This document shows positions 17,392 to 24,417 of a stretch of 35,837 nucleotides of DNA, in pieces. The stretch's first letter is position 1, and each line of letters opens with the position of its first letter. The position numbers were made by a program, and so were the translations under genes. The DNA lies in NCBI GenBank assembly GCA_023410055.1, contig JAEYQK010000085.1:1-35837 (forward strand), in the 5' to 3' direction. This DNA is from Acidobacteriota bacterium (GTDB lineage Bacteria; Acidobacteriota; Terriglobia; Terriglobales; Acidobacteriaceae). A model generated the notes under the pieces. The model did no database searches, was not told the origin of the DNA, and saw nothing but the letters and a program-made list of their open reading frames with translations.

Positions 17392-19277
17392 GCAGCCACC
17401 TCGCTGCCGCCGCCACGCTGTGCCGATTGTTCGCGATGAGGCAGTTGACGCTCGCCACGCGCGCGTTCGTCGATGGAGAGTGCCGCGCCAATCAGGCCGA
17501 CATGTGTAAACGCCTGAGGGAAGTTGCCAAGGGGATCGCCAGTTGCTGGATCGATCTCCTCCGCAAACAGGCCCAAGTCATTGCGGAACCTGCTCACCTG
17601 CTCAAACAACCTACGTGCTTCATCCAGTGTTCCACCGCCCAATGCCAGATAGTCGGCCTCCCAAAAGCTGCATATTCCAAACGCGCCCTCTGCGTTGTCG
17701 GTCTTGTATCGATAGATAAGATCGTTCCCTGCACCGAGTCGGTTTACGAGGGCGGCGTACGTGCCCCTCATGCGTTCCGAATCAGCATGCTCAAACCCGT
17801 AGTACGACAACAGCAACAGACTGGCATCAAGCTTTCCGCCCCCAAGGGTACTCACATAGCTCCGCAGACGCTCGTTCCAGGATCTCTGTTTGATCTGGTT
17901 CAGGATGTTCTCCCGCTCACACTTGTATTCAGCTACGGGAGCCTTCTCCAATACGCCACGTTCTTGCAGAGAGATGAGCCGGTCGAGCGCGGCCCAGCAG
18001 AGCAACCGCGAGTGCGTGTGATTCTCCCGCTGGCCGCGCGGCTCCCATATACCCTCATCGGGACGGTTCCAGTTCTTCACGACGTAGTTCCCGAGCTGCC
18101 TCAACACCTTTTGGGTGCTGCGATCGAAGCTCCCGCCCACGTGAGCATATTGTGCCGCTGCATCAATCACCTCGCCGTATACGTCTAGCTGCAGCTGATC
18201 TCGCGCGGCGTTCCCGATCCTCACTGGTCTAGAGTTCTCGTACCCCGATAGCCAGCTCAGTTCACGTTCCTTGGGCGCGTTCTCTCCAAAGACGTTGTAC
18301 AGAATCCGCAGCTCCGGCCTGGTTAAGGCAGTGGCATGAAGCAGCCAGTTGATGAATGCATCTACCTCCTCCACGTAGCCAAGTCCGAGGAGTGCCCGAA
18401 CCGTCAACGACGCGTCTCGCAACCAGCAGTATCGATAGTCCCAGTTCAGCGAGCCGCCGACCTTTTCGGGAAGCGAGGTGGTTGCAGCGGCAACAACTGC
18501 TCCCGAGGGCGCATAAGTCATCAGTTTCAGCGTTAATGCGCTGCGCACGACAAGGTCACGGTACTCGCCTTGGTAGATCGCAAGAGCAGCCCATCGTTTC
18601 CACCATCGCACGGTTTGATCAATTCGATCTCGCTGAAAAGCCCCGAGTGGCGGCAGTACGACCGGTGATTCCTCGGCATACGTAAGCGAAAACTGTGCCA
18701 GATCTCCCGCTTTCATCGAAAGGCGCACGTATGCCGCTTTGCAGTCATCGATCACGTTCAACTGGTGCGAGTTCCGGAGCCAGTACACTCCCCGGCCAGC
18801 GTCCATGCGGATTCCAAGCTTGCCTTGTTGCCGCAATCTCCCGCCGCGCTCTCCGTAATTCAGCTTGGGTCGAAAATCCACCTCAAGTCTCACCTGTCCG
18901 GCCACGCATTCGACTTGCCGGATAATCTCGTGATCCGGCAGCAGTTCCCGCCGCTTCAGCTCTTCGGAAACAACCGGCATCAAGTCCGTCACGACGAATT
19001 CGCCTTCGCTGCACCTGAATGTGGTTTGCAGAACATTCGACTCGCCGACGTAGGCACGACTACTCTCGTACGCTTCCGACGGACGTATCTTCCAACTGCC
19101 TCCCGGCTGAGAACCGAGAATGGCCGCGAATACGGCAGGACTGTCGAATCGTGGCCAGCAGAGCCAATCCAGCGACCCGTCCCGAGAAATCAGAGCTGCC
19201 GCACGACAGTCTCCGATAATTCCGTAATCGCCGATTTTCGGGAATGCTGCCACTGGATTGGAGGTTGGGTCGGACAT
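17388..19277 (-). CDS. Glycoside hydrolase family 15 protein (glucoamylase/trehalase-like)
   Basis: A 629-aa protein with the GH15 layout of many soil bacteria: N-terminal beta-domain beginning IGDYGIIGDCRAAALISRDGSLDWLCWPRFDSP, then an (alpha/alpha)6 barrel. The barrel holds GSLNWDYRYCWLRDASLTV, GIWEPRGQRENHTHSRLLCWAALDR and LFAEEIDPATGDPLGNFPQAFTHVGL. By family knowledge the general acid is the Glu in GIWE (E412) and the base lies in the AEE motif (E573 or E574). No signal peptide is seen, so it is probably cytoplasmic and acts on glycogen-derived oligosaccharides or trehalose; the substrate cannot be decided. It is coupled to the membrane protein downstream. Confidence 0.9.
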   Translation of the reverse strand: MSDPTSNPVAAFPKIGDYGIIGDCRAAALISRDGSLDWLCWPRFDSPAVFAAILGSQPGGSWKIRPSEAYESSRAYVGESNVLQTTFRCSEGEFVVTDLMPVVSEELKRRELLPDHEIIRQVECVAGQVRLEVDFRPKLNYGERGGRLRQQGKLGIRMDAGRGVYWLRNSHQLNVIDDCKAAYVRLSMKAGDLAQFSLTYAEESPVVLPPLGAFQRDRIDQTVRWWKRWAALAIYQGEYRDLVVRSALTLKLMTYAPSGAVVAAATTSLPEKVGGSLNWDYRYCWLRDASLTVRALLGLGYVEEVDAFINWLLHATALTRPELRILYNVFGENAPKERELSWLSGYENSRPVRIGNAARDQLQLDVYGEVIDAAAQYAHVGGSFDRSTQKVLRQLGNYVVKNWNRPDEGIWEPRGQRENHTHSRLLCWAALDRLISLQERGVLEKAPVAEYKCERENILNQIKQRSWNERLRSYVSTLGGGKLDASLLLLSYYGFEHADSERMRGTYAALVNRLGAGNDLIYRYKTDNAEGAFGICSFWEADYLALGGGTLDEARRLFEQVSRFRNDLGLFAEEIDPATGDPLGNFPQAFTHVGLIGAALSIDERARGERQLPHREQSAQRGGGSEVAA

Positions 19278-19443
19278 CGTTGAAAAAGGACGTATCTTGT
19301 CAAGATGCTTCGGTAGTCCACATCTGCCGCATCATATAGGAAGGGCATCTCGTCTACACTCGGCGCCATCTCACAGCTGAAAACCACGAAGGGAACTCTG
19401 TTCCGTCCTGACCGGAACACGCGGTTCTACAGGAGAGGGTCAG

Positions 19444-20508
19444 ATGAAGAGACTTGTTTCGATCTGTGCTGCCCTTGCACTACTTTCGGCAATGGCATTC
19501 GCAGCCGATGATGACCGTGAAAAAGAGCTTGGCCGAGTAAAATCCGCAACGAACGTGCTGCACGAAATCATGGCTGCCCCGGACAAAGGTATCCCTTCCG
19601 AGATTCTCTCGGATGCCGATTGCGTGGCTATTGTTCCGTCGATGCTGAAGGCCGGTTTCGTTTTCGGAGCTCGCTACGGCAAAGGTGTTGCGACCTGCCG
19701 TCACGGCAATTCCTGGAGCGCTCCTGCGCCGTTCCGTATCGAGGGCGGCAGTTGGGGACTTCAGATCGGCGGCGAGGCCGTTGACCTTGTGATGCTGGTA
19801 ATGAACCAGAAAGGCATGAACCAACTGCTCAACAGCAAGTTCAAGATCGGCGCTGATGTGTCGGGTGCCGCCGGACCCGTTGGACGCCATGCCGAAGGCA
19901 CGACGGATTGGAAGATGCGTGCACAGGTCCTCACATACTCGCGTGCACGCGGTGCTTTCGCTGGCTTAGAACTTAACGGTGCAGCCATCAGGCAGGACAA
20001 CGACGATACGCGTCTCCTCTATGGCCGGATGATTCCGTTCAGCCAGATACTGTCTGGCAAGGTGCCTCCCCCGCCTGAAACCCAGGGGTTCTTGACTGAG
20101 GTCGCCCGGTACTTCCAGCAAGCCAAGTCCGACCAGTCCGCCAAGAAGACCGATTCAAGTACCGGCGGCACCTCCGGAACGGCAAGTGGTACGTCGGCGT
20201 CACGCTCTACCGAGACCAAATCATCTGGCGCGGTGTCAAGCAACACTTCTGCAAACACGGAGGCAGGCACCACAGCTGCCGCCGCAACACCCACTGCGAG
20301 CGCATCCAGCGTTCAAACGAACATACAAAAAACATTGAGTTCGACGCCCGGCGTAAACACCAGCAGCGTGAATGTCAATGTATCCGACAAAAGCGTCGAT
20401 CTCTCTGGAACAGTCCCGAGCGAGGAAGATCGCCAGACCGTAATCAAGGTCGCGGAAGAAAACGCCGACGGACGCACCGTGAACGACAAGAACCTGAAAG
20501 TCAAATAA
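19444..20508 (+). CDS. Secreted SYLF (YSC84-like) and BON domain protein
   Basis: A 354-aa exported protein. The signal peptide ends near residue 20 (LALLSAMAFA). A SYLF domain follows (about 30-210), with SDADCVAIVPSMLKAGFVFGARYGKGVATCR and the RAYSRARGAFAGLEL-like block TYSRARGAFAGLELNGAAI; in eukaryotes this fold binds phosphoinositides. A Ser/Thr/Gly/Ala linker (about 225-285) leads to a C-terminal BON domain (about 288-354; VNVNVSDKSVDLSGTVPS), a likely membrane or ligand-binding module. The ATG has AGGAGAGGG about 4-10 nt upstream. It is single, with a hairpin after the stop. It is likely a periplasmic or outer-membrane envelope protein; the exact role is not known. Confidence 0.88.
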   Translation: MKRLVSICAALALLSAMAFAADDDREKELGRVKSATNVLHEIMAAPDKGIPSEILSDADCVAIVPSMLKAGFVFGARYGKGVATCRHGNSWSAPAPFRIEGGSWGLQIGGEAVDLVMLVMNQKGMNQLLNSKFKIGADVSGAAGPVGRHAEGTTDWKMRAQVLTYSRARGAFAGLELNGAAIRQDNDDTRLLYGRMIPFSQILSGKVPPPPETQGFLTEVARYFQQAKSDQSAKKTDSSTGGTSGTASGTSASRSTETKSSGAVSSNTSANTEAGTTAAAATPTASASSVQTNIQKTLSSTPGVNTSSVNVNVSDKSVDLSGTVPSEEDRQTVIKVAEENADGRTVNDKNLKVK

Positions 20509-20523
20509 CCGAAGTAACACAAT

Positions 20524-20547
20524 GTGGCGCGGTTTAGGCCGCGCCAC
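20524..20547. terminator. Hairpin after the SYLF-BON gene
   Basis: GTGGCGCGG pairs with CCGCGCCAC around the loop TTTAGG, 15 bp after the stop codon. The stem is strong, but no U-tract follows, so termination is plausible rather than certain. Confidence 0.55.
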
Positions 20548-20621
20548 GCTCTCCTGAGAACCAGATTTACAACTCCCAAATCTCTCGAATCCTCGCCCAA
20601 CTTGTCCTACAATCCTGATTC

Positions 20622-21023
20622 ATGCAAACCCTCACAGTGAAGACCCACAAGAAGCGTGAGATTGTGGACATCACCAACCATGTCCAAACGCTCCTCAGCC
20701 GGTCCTACCCAGGGAAAACGGGCCTCTGCCACCTGTCTCTGTTGCACACGACAGCTGCTCTGACGACCGCCGATCTCGACCCCGGCACCGATCTCGACAT
20801 GCTGGACGCTTTCGAGCAGATGGTGCCCAAGCTCAAATACCGGCATCCCCACAATCCCCAACACGTTCCTGACCACATCCTTTCAGCAGTGATCGGCACC
20901 TCCATCACCGTCCCCGTTGAGGGTGGAACCCTGATCCTCGGCACATGGCAGCGCATTATCCTGGTCGAACTGGATGGCGGTCGCACCCGCGAACTCGTCC
21001 TCGCCCTCACACCACTCGCATAA
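20622..21023 (+). CDS. YjbQ/UPF0047 family protein (secondary thiamine-phosphate synthase-like)
   Basis: A 133-aa single-domain protein of the YjbQ family. Family landmarks are LCHLSLLHTTAALTT near residues 35-49, DLDMLDAFEQMVPK, the HPHNPQHVPDHILSAVIGTSITVPVEGG block and LGTWQRIILVELDGGRTREL at the end. Members can rescue thiamine-phosphate synthase mutants weakly, which gives the common annotation, but the natural reaction is not settled. The conserved histidines suggest metal binding. No clear ribosome-binding site precedes the ATG. It is convergent with the HD-domain gene. Confidence 0.88.
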   Translation: MQTLTVKTHKKREIVDITNHVQTLLSRSYPGKTGLCHLSLLHTTAALTTADLDPGTDLDMLDAFEQMVPKLKYRHPHNPQHVPDHILSAVIGTSITVPVEGGTLILGTWQRIILVELDGGRTRELVLALTPLA

Positions 21024-21113
21024 AAAACGGCAGCCACCACGGGGCTAGAGCACACAGCCTGGATACGTATTACCTGCCCAATGGTCTCCGGCTATAGCGG
21101 AGGGTGATGCCAC

Positions 21114-21665
21114 CTACAGCCCCAACTCCGCCGCTCGCGCCTTCATCGCGCCGATGCAGAAGGCGATGTGTTCATCCAGATCGACGCCCAGGCCTGCCGC
21201 GCCGTTGACAATGTCTTCGCGATTCACGCTGCGCGCGAACGCCTTGTCCTTCATCTTCTTGCGCACGGACTTCGCGTCCACCTCGGCCAGCGACTTCGAC
21301 GGCTTCACCAGCGCGACGGCCGTGATAAATCCCGCCAGTTCATCGCAAGCAAACAACGTCTTCTCCAGCGGCGACTCGCGTGTCACGCCCGTGTACTCCG
21401 CGTGTGACATAATCGCTCGCCTGACATCGTCTGGGTATCCGCGCTCCTTCAGGATCTCATTCCCCTTGTACGGGTGCTCCTCCGCGGTCGGGTATTTCTC
21501 GTAGTCGAAGTCGTGCAGCAGTGCGACGATGCTCCACTTGTTCTCGTCCTCGCCAAGCCTGCGCGCATAGGCGACCACGCACGCCTCAACCGCCAGCGCG
21601 TGTTTGCGAAGACTTTCCGATTGCGTAAATTCCGTCAAAAGTGACCAGGCAGCGTTACGGTCCAT
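21114..21665 (-). CDS. HD-domain metal-dependent phosphohydrolase-like protein
   Basis: A 183-aa protein with an HD fold: H22 in LRKHALAVE, H51-D52 in LLHDFDYEKYP, and H64 in EEHPYKGNEIL. These form the usual metal-binding set. HD proteins of this kind hydrolyse nucleotides or phosphoesters; the substrate is unknown. ATG at 21665 is preferred because AGGAG lies 10 nt upstream and the residues before it in the longer frame (GTG at 21725) look unstructured. It is divergent from the XRE gene. Confidence 0.85.
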   Translation of the reverse strand: MDRNAAWSLLTEFTQSESLRKHALAVEACVVAYARRLGEDENKWSIVALLHDFDYEKYPTAEEHPYKGNEILKERGYPDDVRRAIMSHAEYTGVTRESPLEKTLFACDELAGFITAVALVKPSKSLAEVDAKSVRKKMKDKAFARSVNREDIVNGAAGLGVDLDEHIAFCIGAMKARAAELGL

Positions 21666-21752
21666 TCCGTCTTTACTCCTGTTTTCTTCGGGTTTCTTAG
21701 GCTGTGTCTGGATTCTCACCGACACTCTTAGTCCTATTCAATGAAAAAAGCC

Positions 21753-21780
21753 TTGACTTCTAATGTTCTTACCCTAAAAT
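21753..21780 (+). promoter_or_regulatory. Sigma70-type promoter of the XRE gene
   Basis: TTGACT (21753-21758) and TAAAAT (21775-21780) are separated by 16 bp. Both boxes match 5 of 6 consensus bases. Transcription would start near 21787, about 29 nt before the ATG at 21816. Confidence 0.65.
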
Positions 21781-21789
21781 GCACACTAG

Positions 21790-21810
21790 CTTGTACACAG
21801 CAAGTACAAG
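21790..21810. promoter_or_regulatory. Candidate operator CTTGTAC-N7-GTACAAG
   Basis: A perfect 7-bp inverted repeat (21790-21796 and 21804-21810) covers the predicted transcription start of the XRE gene and ends 5 bp before its ATG. Its size and place fit an autoregulatory operator for a dimeric HTH protein. It could also act as an RNA hairpin. Confidence 0.55.
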
Positions 21811-21815
21811 TGTAG

Positions 21816-22379
21816 ATGCCCGCTCTGGCATCTCCCAACAAACTAATGGCTACAACTCTGGCACCCGTAGATTCACGGGAAGTTGTGAGATGTGACCGTT
21901 GTAACCTCGTGCAGTTCCGGACGGTGAACAGTCTCTGCCGCCGGTGTCACACTTCTCTTGACACTGAGATCCCCGAGATCACTCTGCCTGAGCCCACTGC
22001 GCAGGCGAATGACGCCGTCGTCAACAACTGCGGATTGCAGGTGGCATCAGCGATTCGCGCATTGCGGCAAAAGAGCGGTTTGAGCCAGCGTCAACTCGCG
22101 ATGCGTATGCGAGTTCCGCGCACCTATGTTTCCAAGATTGAAAACGAAAAGGCCACGCCTACTCTCTCCTCACTCGAGCGCTTGGCCGAAGCACTGCATG
22201 TCAGCGTCCCTGACCTGCTGGCCGGAGGCAACACTCGCGAAGCCGAACTCCGCGAACTGCTGGCCGATACTTTCGTTGCAGAACTGCTACCCTACGTCGC
22301 TCATCTCAACGCGATGCAGATGACCGGCGTCCTGACCCAGGTTCGCGACATGAGCCTGCACATTCGCCGCAGCGCGTAG
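21816..22379 (+). CDS. Zinc-ribbon XRE-family transcriptional regulator
   Basis: A 187-aa regulator. C26, C29, C41 and C44 (CDRC...CRRC) form a predicted zinc ribbon ahead of an XRE-type helix-turn-helix (about 76-136: ALRQKSGLSQRQLAMRMRVPRTYVSKIENEKATPTLSSLERLAEALHV). The C-terminal part (about 140-187) is helical and may dimerise. No ribosome-binding site is clear; ATG at 21816 is used, and ATG at 21846 (M11) is possible since all domains lie after it. A promoter and palindrome sit directly upstream and a terminator follows, so it is a single-gene unit, probably self-regulating. Target genes are unknown. Confidence 0.88.
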   Translation: MPALASPNKLMATTLAPVDSREVVRCDRCNLVQFRTVNSLCRRCHTSLDTEIPEITLPEPTAQANDAVVNNCGLQVASAIRALRQKSGLSQRQLAMRMRVPRTYVSKIENEKATPTLSSLERLAEALHVSVPDLLAGGNTREAELRELLADTFVAELLPYVAHLNAMQMTGVLTQVRDMSLHIRRSA

Positions 22380-22401
22380 GTTGTTTCAAATATGACTTTG
22401 A

Positions 22402-22430
22402 AAGCCGAGGTTACCGCCTCGGCTTCTTTG
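22402..22430 (+). terminator. XRE gene terminator
   Basis: AAGCCGAGG pairs with CCTCGGCTT around TTACCG, 22 bp after the stop, followed by CTTTG. This is a likely intrinsic terminator with a short T-tract. Confidence 0.7.
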
Positions 22431-22557
22431 CTGCGCTTCACGGTTCGAAGCACCATTTGGGGATAGGTGGGTAGATGCCCTGATATCGATAGTTATTGTG
22501 GAACTTGACTGTAATTCGGCGTAAAGTGCTGCCGTACATCTGGTTTGGGACTACCCA

Positions 22558-22992
22558 GTGAAGATGAAGATAACGGCTCATGTCCTCGTCGCAGCATTAG
22601 TTGTCCCGGTTTTCTTGCTGCTGTACTCGCACGCTCAAGATACCCCTCTCCATCCCGCCGTTCATTGGGTATCCGTGAGGATGTCTCCTGTAAGTCATGA
22701 GGAGTGCGTTGACCCACATCCGCTTCTGCTAATGGTCAAGGAAAATGGCTTGATACTGTTGGGAGGAGCAAAGCTAAAAGAACAAAAGCTTCGGCCTGTA
22801 ATCAGTAAGGTTTTGAAAGAGCGCTCCGATAAGCGCATCTTCGTGAAGGCCAGTGCAAAACTTCGTTATGGCGATGTGATACGCATTATCAGCGAACTGA
22901 ATCCCAATTCAGACTCGGTGGTTATCTTGCTCACGCCGTCGATGGAGTCTGATCCTTGCGCTCCACCGATTCCGATAAACTGGCTGCGATGA
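22558..22992 (+). CDS. Exported ExbD-like periplasmic domain protein, orphan
   Basis: A 144-aa protein. An N-terminal hydrophobic segment (residues about 6-25) ends in SHAQ, a plausible signal peptidase site. The rest looks like the periplasmic domain of ExbD/TolR: VKENGLILLGGAKLKEQKL, KRIFVKASAKLRYGDVIRIISEL, SVVILLTP. C50 and C134 could form a disulfide. Unlike ExbD, it has no cytoplasmic N-terminus with the membrane aspartate, and no ExbB gene is nearby. The GTG at 22558 or ATG at 22564 could be the start; neither has a strong ribosome-binding site. The domain call is by pattern and should be treated as tentative. Confidence 0.65.
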   Translation: MKMKITAHVLVAALVVPVFLLLYSHAQDTPLHPAVHWVSVRMSPVSHEECVDPHPLLLMVKENGLILLGGAKLKEQKLRPVISKVLKERSDKRIFVKASAKLRYGDVIRIISELNPNSDSVVILLTPSMESDPCAPPIPINWLR

Positions 22993-23104
22993 GCGAATTA
23001 GTTGGCTTGATCTCCCTTTTTAACTCACTATCCCGATTTGGCACGATAGGCGGACGAAAGGGCTGTTGTCCTCAACAATCCGCTGGTAAGCTGCAATAAT
23101 CGCG

Positions 23105-23641
23105 ATGAACGACTGGATGAAACGCCTCAAGATGGCCCTGCTGCTTGCTACCGCAGTGATTTATTGCGGAGCTCTTTCACAAGAGCATTCAAATCAGAAT
23201 TGGACACTTCGGTTCGATAGGATCGGCCCTGGGAGAGTGGGCATGACGCTGGCGCAGTTGAGAGCGGCTTTCCACCCGGACACACTGACTGAGGTGGGCG
23301 CCAGCGGTAATGAATCGTGCTTCTACGTACAAAGTAAGGGGCATCGTCAATTCTCATTCATGATTATGAACGGCAGAGTGGCCCGGATAGATGTGACGCG
23401 CTCGGGCGTGTCCACCGCAAGCGGCATTCAGGTCGGAGATTCTGAGGCAGAGACTATCAAAACCTACGGCTCCGGTCTGAAAGTAGAACCGCACGCCTAT
23501 TCCGCACCTGATGGTCATTACCTGACGATTCGCTCGAAGGACGGTCGTTATGGCCTTCGCTTCGAGACATACAAAGGAAAGATTGAGAGCTTCTACGCAG
23601 GACGAAGTGACGCTATTCAGTACATCGAAGGTTGTGACTGA
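23105..23641 (+). CDS. Secreted protein of unknown function
   Basis: A 178-aa protein with a signal peptide (KMALLLATAVIYCGALS). The mature part has two weak internal repeats: GPGRVGMTLAQLRAAF (about 41-56) and GIQVGDSEAETIKTYG (about 107-122). Each is followed by beta-rich sequence (VARIDV; GLRFETYKGKIESFYAG). This resembles the BamE/SmpA-like pattern of two small beta sheets, but I cannot name a family. C72 and C177 could form a disulfide. ATG at 23105 or 23117 may be the start; no clear ribosome-binding site is seen. It converges with the membrane gene at 23722. Confidence 0.65.
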   Translation: MNDWMKRLKMALLLATAVIYCGALSQEHSNQNWTLRFDRIGPGRVGMTLAQLRAAFHPDTLTEVGASGNESCFYVQSKGHRQFSFMIMNGRVARIDVTRSGVSTASGIQVGDSEAETIKTYGSGLKVEPHAYSAPDGHYLTIRSKDGRYGLRFETYKGKIESFYAGRSDAIQYIEGCD

Positions 23642-23650
23642 GATAACTGT

Positions 23651-23670
23651 CGCGAAATCCCCATTTCGCG
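23651..23670. terminator. Hairpin between convergent genes
   Basis: CGCGAAAT pairs perfectly with ATTTCGCG around CCCC, 9 bp after the stop of the + gene and 51 bp after that of the - gene. No T-run is present. It may act as a bidirectional terminator. Confidence 0.45.
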
Positions 23671-23721
23671 CACAATCCCGTTCTGGTACAGGGCGTGAGC
23701 GAAGTCCTGCACGTCGGTAGT

Positions 23722-24162
23722 TCATGTCGAGGGTGAGTTACGTTCATTCCTGGCTTTCACGCCACTACGGGCGTGATTGGCAGCCATTAGAAACCAGAAA
23801 ACCACCATCGTCACCTTGAACAGTAAATCCCACCTGTTTCTGTGGTACGACACCGCGTCGATCAAGTATGCGACGCCAGCAACCGCAAACACGGCTGCAA
23901 GCACGAACTGTTGGCCGGGGGTGCGCAAGTTTGCTTGTTGCTGGATGCTCACGCCATCACGATAGCGTCGGTAAATCGGAAAAGCCAAAGGGAATGGCAG
24001 CAACGCAAAGAAGAAGAAAAACAGCAGGTAGGAACCGATTTGATCGGGTTGCGGCGATTGCTCATAAACAATGCATAGCAGTACGCCCCAAATAACAACA
24101 CTCGGCAGTAACACCGTAGCTAACGCTTCCCAGAACGCCCTTCGTGGGGTCATGGCGAACAT
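23722..24162 (-). CDS. Small membrane protein, unknown function
   Basis: A protein of about 146 aa (start taken at ATG 24162, with AGG 4 nt upstream; ATG 24153 and an upstream ATG at 24219 are also open). It has four hydrophobic segments: WEALATVLLPSVVIWGVLLCIVY, LLFFFFFALLPFPLAFPIY, FVLAAVFAVAGVAYLIDAV and LLFKVTMVVFWFLMAA. Charged loops such as YRRYRDG lie between. No family is recognised. It lies in an AT-richer patch with two other orphan genes and shows no partner. Confidence 0.6.
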   Translation of the reverse strand: MFAMTPRRAFWEALATVLLPSVVIWGVLLCIVYEQSPQPDQIGSYLLFFFFFALLPFPLAFPIYRRYRDGVSIQQQANLRTPGQQFVLAAVFAVAGVAYLIDAVSYHRNRWDLLFKVTMVVFWFLMAANHARSGVKARNERNSPST

Positions 24163-24365
24163 TATGCCTGTGGCTTTCGGATATTGATAAGTGCTTATAT
24201 ATCCCCAAGTGTTAAGCAATGCCGAGTTGGAAAAGGGAAATGGATAAGAAAGCGTCAGCGGTCCTTACTTGCCCCGCTTGCAACGGCTTTTTGAGTAGGC
24301 CAGTGGTTCGCCCCGGACGTTTCGACGCGGACCATAAAAGATCGACCTCGCAAGTTATTGATGCA

Positions 24366-24417
24366 CGGCTCTTGGTAGAGCGCAGTCCTGACGAGGCTGG
24401 CGTCGGCGGTTCGATTC
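24366..24417 (+). pseudogene. Truncated tRNA-Val(GAC)-like remnant
   Basis: The stretch reads as a tRNA core. D-stem GCTC/GAGC (24368-24371, 24378-24381) has the loop TTGGTA. Anticodon stem CAGTC/GGCTG (24383-24387, 24395-24399) has the loop CTGACGA, giving anticodon GAC. A 5-nt variable loop, the T-stem 5' strand GGCGG (24405-24409) and T-loop TTCGATTC follow. The match stops there: the bases that should pair with GGCGG are absent, no acceptor stem is visible on either side, and the D-loop lacks two bases including A14. It is therefore not a working tRNA. The break coincides with the stop codon of the TonB receptor gene. Confidence 0.55.

Noticed and set aside
22505..22527. TTGACT and TAAAGT upstream of the ExbD-like gene as a promoter
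   Set aside because: The spacing is 11 bp, too short for a sigma70 promoter.
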